A stretch of DNA of 11,118 nucleotides, from assembly GCA_949840605.1 (NCBI GenBank), contig CATKXN010000091.1:1-11118 (forward strand), given 5' to 3'. Below are positions 6,819-11,118 of the stretch, piece by piece (position 1 is the stretch's first letter; each line of letters begins with the position of its first letter). Under the pieces are notes generated by a model. The model did not search any database, was not told the origin of the DNA, and saw only the letters and a list, made by a program, of their open reading frames with translations. Source of the stretch: an uncultured Alistipes sp. (GTDB lineage Bacteria > Bacteroidota > Bacteroidia > Bacteroidales > Rikenellaceae). Position numbers and translations under genes: made by a program.

Positions 6819-6826
6819 CAAATTTA
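6819..6826 (-). promoter_or_regulatory. Candidate promoter of the phosphatase-sufE-sufT-DUF2851 operon, -7 box TAAATTTG
   Basis: Minus-strand TAAATTTG matches TAnnTTTG and lies 20 nt upstream of the ATG at 6798, predicting a leader of only about 10-15 nt. The first three bases of the box are also the TAA stop codon of the GSCFA gene. No clear -33 box is seen, so this could be a chance match within a read-through operon. Confidence 0.45.
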
Positions 6827-7789
6827 CGAATTTATTTCGAGACATCGGCGGAAACAGGCTGCTTCCGATTGAAAATCGATCTCCGGGAGTGCGGCGATGC
6901 GTTCCAGTTGGCGGCGGCAGAAGGCGCGGTGCGCCTCGCCCTGCGGGTTGCGGGGACGGTGGGCTGCCGCGGCGACGACGGCTTCGACCTCCGGAAGCAG
7001 CCTCCGGGCGCGGTCGGTGAGGACCGTTTCGGCGAATTTTTCCCAGATGTATGCCACGGCCTGCGGGGCGGGATGCACGAGGTCGTCGGCATAGAACCGG
7101 TAGTCGCGCAGATCGTCCGTAACGATTTCGTAAGCAGGGAAATATTCGACGCAGCTGAACCTTTGCTTCAGCTCCTCCGCGGCCAGCCGCAGCACGGCCT
7201 TGCTCACGGCGTTGCCGGCCAGGGGGTCCCCGACGTGGCGTACCGGGCTGACGGTCACGATGACCTGCTTCCCGGACAGCGGTCCTGCAAGCAGTTCCGC
7301 GAAGGTCTCCGCGATCTCACCGACCGAAAGCCGCCTTCTGGAAAACTCCGCGGCGGGTCTCCGGTGGCAGTTGGCGACGACCTCGCCCCGACGCTCGTAG
7401 ACCCATGCGGTGCCGAATGTGAGGACGACGCGGTCGGCCGTGCGGAGCGCGTCGGCCCCGGCCTGCCGCGCGGCGTTCATCCGCCCGAGGGCCTCTTCGG
7501 CCGTCGGGGCCGAGAAGTCGCCGTGAAACCCGAAATGATGCCACAGTTCGCCGTCGAATTCCAGTTCGCTGCGCGTCACGGCGGCGGGTGCGGCATAACT
7601 GCGGATCGCCGCGGCGATCGACAGCGGGTTGAAGAGGATGCCCGAGGGATTTTCCGCGACGCGGAATTTCGCCCCGGCGAGTTTCCGGGCGATGTGCGCG
7701 GCAAAGCACGACCCGAGCGTCAGCACGCGGTTTTCGTAGCCGATCTGCACGCCGGAGGGCGCTGTTTCGATTTCGGTGCGGAATTTCAT
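6824..7789 (-). CDS. GSCFA domain protein (SGNH-fold, function unknown)
   Basis: A complete 321-residue cytoplasmic-looking protein containing the sequence that names its family: LTLGSCFAAHIARKL, with GSCFA at 26-30 and candidate nucleophile Ser27. Further family blocks are ENPSGILFNPLS (46-57), TFGTAWVY (124-131), VSPVRH (180-185), and YFPAYEIVTDDLRDYRFYADDLVHP (split as YFPAYEIV and FYADDLVHP), where D236-x-x-H239 completes a likely Ser-Asp-His triad of the SGNH hydrolase type. GSCFA proteins are common in Bacteroidota and Proteobacteria; no substrate has been established as far as I know. The ATG at 7789 is chosen because homologs start just before the first strand, and a promoter-like box lies directly before it. 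There is no signal peptide. The phosphatase-fold gene begins 25 nt downstream. Confidence 0.92.
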   Translation of the reverse strand: MKFRTEIETAPSGVQIGYENRVLTLGSCFAAHIARKLAGAKFRVAENPSGILFNPLSIAAAIRSYAAPAAVTRSELEFDGELWHHFGFHGDFSAPTAEEALGRMNAARQAGADALRTADRVVLTFGTAWVYERRGEVVANCHRRPAAEFSRRRLSVGEIAETFAELLAGPLSGKQVIVTVSPVRHVGDPLAGNAVSKAVLRLAAEELKQRFSCVEYFPAYEIVTDDLRDYRFYADDLVHPAPQAVAYIWEKFAETVLTDRARRLLPEVEAVVAAAAHRPRNPQGEAHRAFCRRQLERIAALPEIDFQSEAACFRRCLEINS

Positions 7790-7795
7790 AGTGTA

Positions 7796-7803
7796 CAAAT
7801 GTA
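7796..7803 (-). promoter_or_regulatory. Candidate promoter of the GSCFA gene, -7 box TACATTTG
   Basis: Minus-strand TACATTTG fits TAnnTTTG and ends only 6 nt before the ATG at 7789. Transcription starting about 5-8 nt past the box would begin at or next to the start codon, so the mRNA should be leaderless or nearly so. The region upstream is T-rich but has no exact -33 TTTG. Confidence 0.5.
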
Positions 7804-7861
7804 CGACAAAAAGGCGAAAAATGGATTGCCATTTTGGCTGAAAATCCCGGATGCGTTGCGA

Positions 7862-7887
7862 CAAGCCCCCGCCAAGGCGGGGGTTTG
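7862..7887. repeat. Strong GC hairpin with adjoining G-rich tract
   Basis: CCCCCGCC (7866-7873) and GGCGGGGG (7876-7883) form a perfect inverted repeat with a two-base AA centre, extended outward by CAAG/TTTG with one G-T wobble to a stem of about 12 bp. The right arm continues on the plus strand into a further GGGGG and GGG (to 7895), so several G-runs lie close together. There is no T-tract on either side, so it is not a classic terminator. It lies in the 201-bp gap between the divergent GSCFA and ispE genes and may be a copy of an interspersed extragenic palindrome. Confidence 0.6.
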
Positions 7888-7908
7888 GGGGTGGGTCAAA
7901 TTTATAAA

Positions 7909-7925
7909 CGCGGTCAAAGACCGCG
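7909..7925. repeat. Second perfect hairpin (7-bp stem, AAA loop)
   Basis: CGCGGTC (7909-7915) and GACCGCG (7919-7925) are exact reverse complements around an AAA loop. The hairpin lies 21 nt after the first one in the same divergent gap and about 55 nt upstream of the ispE -7 box. The pair of hairpins separates the two promoters and may belong to one extragenic repeat unit. No T-tract follows. Confidence 0.55.
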
Positions 7926-7978
7926 GCTAAGGCGTTCTGATATAAACAGACGATCGAATCATTCTGGTAAATTCTTTT

Positions 7979-7986
7979 TATCTTTG
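7979..7986 (+). promoter_or_regulatory. Candidate ispE promoter, -7 box TATCTTTG
   Basis: TATCTTTG matches TAnnTTTG and ends 4 nt before the ispE ATG at 7991, in an AT-rich block that contrasts with the GC-rich sequence around it. The -33 region is poor. Such spacing predicts a leaderless transcript starting at or just before the ATG. Confidence 0.5.
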
Positions 7987-7990
7987 TTGC

Positions 7991-8803
7991 ATGATCCTGC
8001 GAGCAAACTGCAAAATAAATCTGGGCCTCGACATCCTGCGCCGCCGTGCGGACGGATTTCACGACCTGGAAACCGTGATGTTTCCCGTCGCGGGCCTCTG
8101 CGACGAAGTGGAGGCGGTGCGTACCGATACCCCCGGCGTCACGTTCCGCGCCGAAGGGCTGGCCGTGGACTGCGCCCCGGAAGACAACATCTGCGTCAAG
8201 GCCTTCCGCCTGATGCAACGCCGTTACGGCGTGGACGGACTCGCCATCCGTCTCGACAAGCGCGTGCCGTTCGGCGCCGGGCTGGGCGGCGGTTCATCGG
8301 ACGGCACGGCGGTGCTGCTGGCCGTCGATGCGCTGTTCGGGCTCGGGCTGTCCGAGGCGGAGCTGATCGCATGCGCCGCCGAGCTGGGCAGCGACACGGC
8401 CTTTTTCGTCCGCAACGCCCCGCAGCTATGTACGGGGCGGGGCGAGGTGATGGAGCCCTATCCGCTGGACCTGAGCGGGATGACGCTCGTGATCGTCAAG
8501 CCCGGCGAGGGCGTCTCGACCCGCGAAGCCTATGCCGGAGTGCGGCCCCGGGTGCCGGAGATCCCGCTGGCGGAGCGCCTGCGGCGTCCCGTCGCGGAGT
8601 GGCAGGGGGTGGTGACCAACGATTTCGAACGGCATATTCTCGCCGCGCATCCGGCCATCCGTGCGGCCAAGGAGCGTCTGCTGGAGGCCGGGGCCGTGTA
8701 CGCCTCGATGTCGGGCAGCGGTTCGGCGGTCTTCGGGCTCTTCGCGGGGCACGAAAAAGGCGAGCGGCTGAAAGCCCTCTCGCCCTTTGTTTTCGCGTTG
8801 TGA
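7991..8803 (+). CDS. ispE: 4-diphosphocytidyl-2-C-methyl-D-erythritol kinase IspE
   Basis: A complete 270-residue GHMP kinase. IspE phosphorylates the 2-hydroxyl of CDP-methylerythritol in the MEP (non-mevalonate) isoprenoid pathway in the cytoplasm. Seen are the substrate-side CKINLGLDILRRRADGFHDLETVM (split as CKINLGL and GFHDLETV) with catalytic-type Lys8, the ATP-binding loop PFGAGLGGGSSDG (93-105), LGSDTAFF (132-139) with Asp135 at the catalytic Asp position, and the C-terminal GHMP motif SGSGSAVFGLF (241-251). All are in the expected order and the length is near the family norm, slightly short at the C-terminus. The ATG at 7991 is supported by the N-terminal RANCKINL and by the adjacent -7 box. 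It converges with rpiB, whose stop codon is 7 nt away. Confidence 0.96.
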   Translation: MILRANCKINLGLDILRRRADGFHDLETVMFPVAGLCDEVEAVRTDTPGVTFRAEGLAVDCAPEDNICVKAFRLMQRRYGVDGLAIRLDKRVPFGAGLGGGSSDGTAVLLAVDALFGLGLSEAELIACAAELGSDTAFFVRNAPQLCTGRGEVMEPYPLDLSGMTLVIVKPGEGVSTREAYAGVRPRVPEIPLAERLRRPVAEWQGVVTNDFERHILAAHPAIRAAKERLLEAGAVYASMSGSGSAVFGLFAGHEKGERLKALSPFVFAL

Positions 8804-8805
8804 AT

Positions 8806-8831
8806 CCCGCTTACCGGCAGCTGCCGGCGGG
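8806..8831. repeat. Dyad between the convergent ends of ispE and rpiB
   Basis: A 14-bp perfect palindrome CCGGCAGCTGCCGG (8814-8827) is flanked by CCCGC (8806-8810) and GCGGG (8827-8831). It covers the 7-nt gap and the last codons of rpiB. It may act as a two-way transcript-end stem, but there is no T-tract on either strand and the palindrome is mostly inside rpiB coding sequence. Confidence 0.3.
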
Positions 8832-9254
8832 CATCTTGGCGATGCGCGCCTCGTGGCGCCCGCCTTCGAATTCGGCGGCGAAGAAGGCGTCGAGCATCTT
8901 GACGGCCTCGTCGTTGGTGATGAAGCGCGCCGGGAAGACGATGATGTTGGCGTCGTTGTGACGGCGGATCAGCGAGGCGACTTCGGGGTCCCAGCAAAGG
9001 CCTGCGCGGATGCCCTGGTGCTTGTTGAGCGTCATGGCCATCCCTTCGCCCGAGCCGCAGAGCGCGACGCCGCGTTCCAGTTCGCCCTTCTCGACGGCTT
9101 CGGCCAGCGGGTGTGCGAAGTCGGCGTAATCGACGCTTTCGGGCGAGTGCGTGCCGAAGTCGAGCACCTCGTAGCCCATGGCGTCGAGGTAGCCTACCAG
9201 GAATTCTTTCATTTCGTAGCCGGCGTGGTCGCTGGCGATACCTATTTTTTTCAT
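8811..9254 (-). CDS. rpiB: Ribose-5-phosphate isomerase B
   Basis: A complete 147-residue RpiB/LacAB-family isomerase that interconverts ribulose 5-phosphate and ribose 5-phosphate in the non-oxidative pentose phosphate pathway. Seen are the N-terminal IGIASDHAGYEMK with Asp9 and His10, the catalytic loop ALCGSGEGMAM with Cys66 as the general base, NKHQGIRAGLCWDP (77-90), HNDANIIVFPARF (99-111) with His99, and GGRHEARIAKM near the end. The loop reads CGSGEG where other members often carry I, N or another residue at that Glu; I would not read much into it. The start at 9254 follows from the first beta strand beginning directly at MKKIGIASD. It is divergent from the YbaN-like gene, sharing a 95-bp promoter region. 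Confidence 0.96.
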   Translation of the reverse strand: MKKIGIASDHAGYEMKEFLVGYLDAMGYEVLDFGTHSPESVDYADFAHPLAEAVEKGELERGVALCGSGEGMAMTLNKHQGIRAGLCWDPEVASLIRRHNDANIIVFPARFITNDEAVKMLDAFFAAEFEGGRHEARIAKMPAGSCR

Positions 9255-9284
9255 CCTATATCGGTTTATTTGTGTTCTATCGTA

Positions 9285-9292
9285 CAAAGATA
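9285..9292 (-). promoter_or_regulatory. Candidate rpiB promoter, -7 box TATCTTTG
   Basis: Minus-strand TATCTTTG matches TAnnTTTG and lies 30 nt upstream of the rpiB ATG, predicting a leader of about 25 nt. The surrounding sequence is AT-rich. The -33 box is not clear. Confidence 0.5.
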
Positions 9293-9337
9293 GATAAAAT
9301 TGGAATTGCACGGCATTTCCGGACCCCGTATTTGTGT

Positions 9338-9345
9338 TATTTTTG
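9338..9345 (+). promoter_or_regulatory. Candidate promoter of the YbaN-like gene, -7 box TATTTTTG
   Basis: TATTTTTG ends 4 nt before the GTG start at 9350, an arrangement almost identical to that of ispE, and again predicts a leaderless or near-leaderless mRNA. The -33 region is T-rich (ATTT at 9315-9318, 19 bp upstream) without an exact consensus. Confidence 0.5.
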
Positions 9346-9349
9346 CACC

Positions 9350-9715
9350 GTGAAAACCTTTCTCGCCACACTGGGCTGCATCGCCCTCGCGCTGGGCGTC
9401 GCCGGCATCTTCCTGCCTCTGCTGCCCACCACGCCGTTTCTGCTGCTGGCGGCGGCCCTCTGGGTCCGCTCGTCGCCGCGGCTCTATGCGTGGCTCCTGT
9501 CGCACCGCTGGTTCGGCGAATACATCCGCAGCTTCCGCGAAAACCGCGCCATACCCTTGCGCGCCAAAATTTTTTCCATCGTCCTGATGTGGGCTGCGAT
9601 GCTCTACTGCATCCTCGGAATACTGGCCGGGTGGTGGTGGGCGCAGGCGGCGCTGCTGGCCGTGGCCGTCGGCGTCACGTGGCACATCCTCTCGTTCGCA
9701 ACGCTCCGCAAGTGA
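9350..9715 (+). CDS. DUF454 (YbaN-like) inner membrane protein
   Basis: A 121-residue membrane protein of the DUF454 family, of which E. coli YbaN is the best-known member. Hallmarks are GVAGIFLPLLPTTPFLLLAAALW (split as GVAGIFLPLLPTTPF and LLLAAALW, 16-38), RSSPRLYAWLLSHRWFGEYI (40-59) and RENRAIPLRAK (63-73), followed by two more hydrophobic segments (about 75-92 and 94-112). The start is GTG at 9350 (VKTFLATLG): the frame is open further upstream, but that extension runs antisense through rpiB and reads as arginine-rich nonsense, while family members begin a few residues before the first membrane helix. The function of DUF454 is not established. It is a single-gene unit facing the lipoprotein gene. 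Confidence 0.92.
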   Translation: MKTFLATLGCIALALGVAGIFLPLLPTTPFLLLAAALWVRSSPRLYAWLLSHRWFGEYIRSFRENRAIPLRAKIFSIVLMWAAMLYCILGILAGWWWAQAALLAVAVGVTWHILSFATLRK

Positions 9716-9719
9716 TTCC

Positions 9720-9740
9720 CCGGCTTAAAAAGCCGGTTTC
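9720..9740 (+). terminator. Hairpin after the YbaN-like gene, probable weak terminator
   Basis: CCGGCTT (9720-9726) and AAGCCGG (9730-9736) form a perfect 7-bp stem with an AAA loop, starting 5 nt after the stop codon and followed by TTTC. The short T-run makes it weak on the plus strand; on the minus strand no T-run follows, so it is unlikely to end the converging lipoprotein transcript. Confidence 0.55.
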
Positions 9741-9794
9741 AGGGGGCGGAGGCGGGACGGTTCGTTTTCGGTCCGGGTCTGCGCAATCCCCGGT

Positions 9795-10424
9795 TCATTT
9801 GTCCGGTATTCCTTCGGAAACCTTTTCTTCGCTCGAAATCAGTTCTGTCTGGTGATATTTCACTTCGTAGCCGCCCTTTGCGTCGTCGTATTCGGCGACG
9901 GGACGGATGAGGAGCCGGGCCTCGAAGCCCGGTTTGAAATCGAAGCCTTCGATCTCCCACGGGAACGGCTCCCACTGCGGGGCGGTGTAGCGCATGTCCT
10001 TGAACCAATAGGCCGCCATCCGGTCGTCGGCGCGCCGGGAGGCGATGGTGACGTCGAATTCCGGGCTGAGTGATTCCGGGGCGACGGGCGGTCCGGCCGG
10101 CGTGCGCGAGATCAGCTGAATCATCGTATAACGTATCGATGGAGCGTCGGCCGGGGGATCGGGGATCGGGTCGATGCGGACGAGCATCTCGGTCTGATAC
10201 CCTTTTTCGAAAGTGAAATTCCCGACGGAGCCTGAAAACGTTCGCCACCCGGCGTTCGGACTTGTTTTCACGATGTAGGCCGGGACGTGCCCGAAGCCCA
10301 TTGCAATGCCTGCGACGCCCTTTTCGGAAGCCACGGTCCAGGTTTCGATGCGCGCGTCGTCGTCTTTGTCGCAGCCGCCGAACGCGACCAGCAGCAGGAA
10401 CAGCAGGAAGCACAGTTTTTTCAT
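9795..10424 (-). CDS. Lipoprotein with two DUF4377-like repeats, probably surface-exposed
   Basis: A 209-residue lipoprotein. The signal peptide ends in the lipobox AFGGC with Cys18 as the lipidation site, followed by DKDDD, an acidic stretch with Lys that resembles the lipoprotein export signal which sends Bacteroidota lipoproteins to the cell surface. Two related segments follow. Residues about 46-108 read VPAYIVKTSPNAGW, GNFTFEKGYQTEMLVRI, PPADAPSIRYTMIQLIS; residues about 136-200 read MAAYWFKDM, PWEIEGFDFKPGFEARLLIRP, GYEVKYHQTELIS. Both follow the DUF4377 pattern (conserved Gly-Tyr/Phe strand, then a Tyr-Thr/Gln strand ending LIS). DUF4377 has no established function and is often found singly in secreted proteins. 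The ATG at 10424 is chosen over the upstream in-frame start because it begins the signal peptide. I see no clear promoter in the 57 bp before it. Confidence 0.8.
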   Translation of the reverse strand: MKKLCFLLFLLLVAFGGCDKDDDARIETWTVASEKGVAGIAMGFGHVPAYIVKTSPNAGWRTFSGSVGNFTFEKGYQTEMLVRIDPIPDPPADAPSIRYTMIQLISRTPAGPPVAPESLSPEFDVTIASRRADDRMAAYWFKDMRYTAPQWEPFPWEIEGFDFKPGFEARLLIRPVAEYDDAKGGYEVKYHQTELISSEEKVSEGIPDK

Positions 10425-10481
10425 GGGAGCGGAAGTTTCCCTTAAAACGGGGGCAATGCCCTGATACTGCACGGACTATGC

Positions 10482-10509
10482 AAAAAAAACGGACCGAAGT
10501 CCGTTTTTT
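10482..10509 (-). terminator. Rho-independent terminator with UUCG tetraloop after the typA unit
   Basis: Read on the minus strand: ACGGAC, loop TTCG, GTCCGT, then a run of eight T. The stem (10489-10494 with 10499-10504) can extend through flanking A/T runs to 11 bp. It begins 1 nt after the stop codon of the small membrane protein gene. This is a textbook intrinsic terminator and separates the typA unit from the lipoprotein gene. The T-run of six on the other strand might let it also work on the plus strand, where no gene precedes it. Confidence 0.9.
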
Positions 10510-10510
10510 C

Positions 10511-10825
10511 TTATGCCAGGTAGCGTTCCGCGACGCTTATCAGGAATCCGACCAGCACGGCGTTGAGCAGCGTCGGGACGGGACGGCTCTCCTTGCCCGA
10601 GCCGACCGTGGCCGCAGGGATGGCGACCATCAGCGCGACGCCCATGCCGTCGGCCCACCAGGGCAGGTAGGGCAGGTCGCTGTAAAACGTGATGACGGAG
10701 GCGAACAGGTAGGTGCAGAACGCTGCGACGCAGTGCCGGAACGACGCTTTCTGGGCGATCATCGGGATCGCCACCAGCGCTCCGGCGGCGGCGCCCACGG
10801 CCAATGAAAGGGTGAAATGGTCCAT
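10511..10825 (-). CDS. Small conserved-looking membrane protein downstream of typA, function unknown
   Basis: A 104-residue, strongly hydrophobic protein that I cannot assign to a named family. Likely membrane segments are at about residues 5-24, 33-48, 58-75 and 86-101, with a short polar loop carrying YSDLPYLPWWADG (48-60) and another with GSGKESRPVP (75-84). The proline/tryptophan-rich loop looks like a conserved family signature. It begins 12 nt after the typA stop codon and ends at the terminator, so it is co-transcribed with typA. The coding assignment is supported by its clean membrane pattern, the tight packing and the terminator placed right at its stop codon. Its role is unknown. 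Confidence 0.75.
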   Translation of the reverse strand: MDHFTLSLAVGAAAGALVAIPMIAQKASFRHCVAAFCTYLFASVITFYSDLPYLPWWADGMGVALMVAIPAATVGSGKESRPVPTLLNAVLVGFLISVAERYLA

Positions 10826-10837
10826 CGTTCCGGAGAG

Positions 10838-11118
10838 CTATTTCGCCGCGCGTTTGCGGTCGTTCTCGTCGAGCAGGATTTTCCGCAGGCGCATGGCGTG
10901 GGGCGTCACCTCGACATATTCGTCGCCCTGGATGTATTCGAGGGCCTCCTCCAGCGTGAAGACCTTCGGCGGAGCGATCGACGTCTTGTCGTCCGACCCC
11001 GAAGCGCGCATGTTGGTGAGCTGCTTGGCTTTGGTGACGTTGACCGTGATGTCGTTCTGGCGCGTGTGCTCGCCGATGACCTGTCCGGCGTAGACCTGAT
11101 CCATCGGGTTGATGAAGA
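10838..11118 (-). CDS. typA: TypA/BipA translational GTPase, C-terminal part (runs off right edge)
   Basis: The last 92 residues of TypA/BipA, a ribosome-associated GTPase of the EF-G/LepA class involved in ribosome biogenesis and growth under stress. The visible part is the C-terminal domain with its highly conserved core: GQVIGEHTRQNDITVNVTK, LTNMRASGSDDK, LEEALEYIQGDEYVEVTP and LRKILLDENDRKR. The stop codon is TAG at 10840-10838. The GTPase domain lies beyond the right edge. It is followed after 12 nt by the small membrane protein gene, with which it shares the downstream terminator. Confidence 0.96.
   Translation of the reverse strand, partial: FINPMDQVYAGQVIGEHTRQNDITVNVTKAKQLTNMRASGSDDKTSIAPPKVFTLEEALEYIQGDEYVEVTPHAMRLRKILLDENDRKRAAK

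Noticed and set aside
7790..8218. N-terminal extension of the GSCFA frame by 143 residues
   Set aside because: It would run antisense through the start of ispE and across the hairpin region. Family members begin close to the GSCFA strand, and a -7 box sits right before the ATG at 7789.
9113..9349. N-terminal extension of the YbaN-like frame by 79 residues
   Set aside because: It lies antisense to rpiB, is Arg/Ser-rich and has no place in DUF454 proteins of about 115-125 residues.
1..11118. CRISPR arrays, tRNA or rRNA genes, transposases, phage or plasmid genes, known defence systems
   Set aside because: I read for these and saw no regularly spaced repeats, no tRNA-like cloverleaf sequence and no matching protein families. 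The window looks like ordinary chromosomal core with a few uncharacterised genes.

Overview
The window is a GC-rich chromosomal stretch of a Bacteroidota bacterium, most likely Bacteroidales and plausibly an Alistipes-like member of the Rikenellaceae. Support for this: several start sites are preceded by the Bacteroidota-type -7 box TAnnTTTG; Shine-Dalgarno sequences are absent; and the families are typical of the phylum (GSCFA, DUF2851, DUF4377-like lipoprotein, PafA-type phosphatase fold, SecA with a Bacteroidales-type N-terminus). The genus is an inference. I see no tRNA, rRNA, CRISPR array, transposase or phage gene. Coding density is high and no gene-free stretch exceeds about 200 bases.

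Left part (1-3491, all minus strand): the N-terminal 292 residues of SecA run off the left edge. Upstream of secA lies a two-gene unit: an AlgI-type MBOAT O-acyltransferase followed by a membrane-anchored SGNH/GDSL-like protein, together a probable envelope O-acetylation module. It has the best promoter in the window, with a perfect 12-bp palindrome inside the spacer.

Centre (3503-7789, all minus strand): reading in transcription order, a GSCFA-domain protein, a secreted PafA-like alkaline phosphatase-fold protein, SufE, SufT (DUF59) and a short DUF2851 protein, tightly packed. The phosphatase-fold protein has lost most metal ligands and active-site residues known from PafA and looks like a pseudoenzyme; this is the most interesting item. 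The DUF2851 protein lacks roughly the N-terminal third to half of the usual family length.

Right part (7790-11118): a 201-bp divergent intergenic region holds two strong hairpins and a G-rich tract, followed by ispE (plus strand, isoprenoid precursor synthesis). ispE converges with rpiB (minus, pentose phosphate pathway) with only 7 nt between them. A DUF454/YbaN membrane protein (plus) is divergent from rpiB and converges on a two-repeat DUF4377-like surface lipoprotein (minus). The right end holds the C-terminus of the TypA/BipA GTPase followed by a small membrane protein; this unit ends in a textbook UUCG-loop terminator.

Most of the genes are ordinary housekeeping. The items worth follow-up are the apparent pseudophosphatase and its linkage to sufE/sufT, the MBOAT-SGNH pair with its palindromic promoter, two unusual residues at the SecA nucleotide-binding site, and promoters that sit so close to start codons that leaderless mRNAs are expected.
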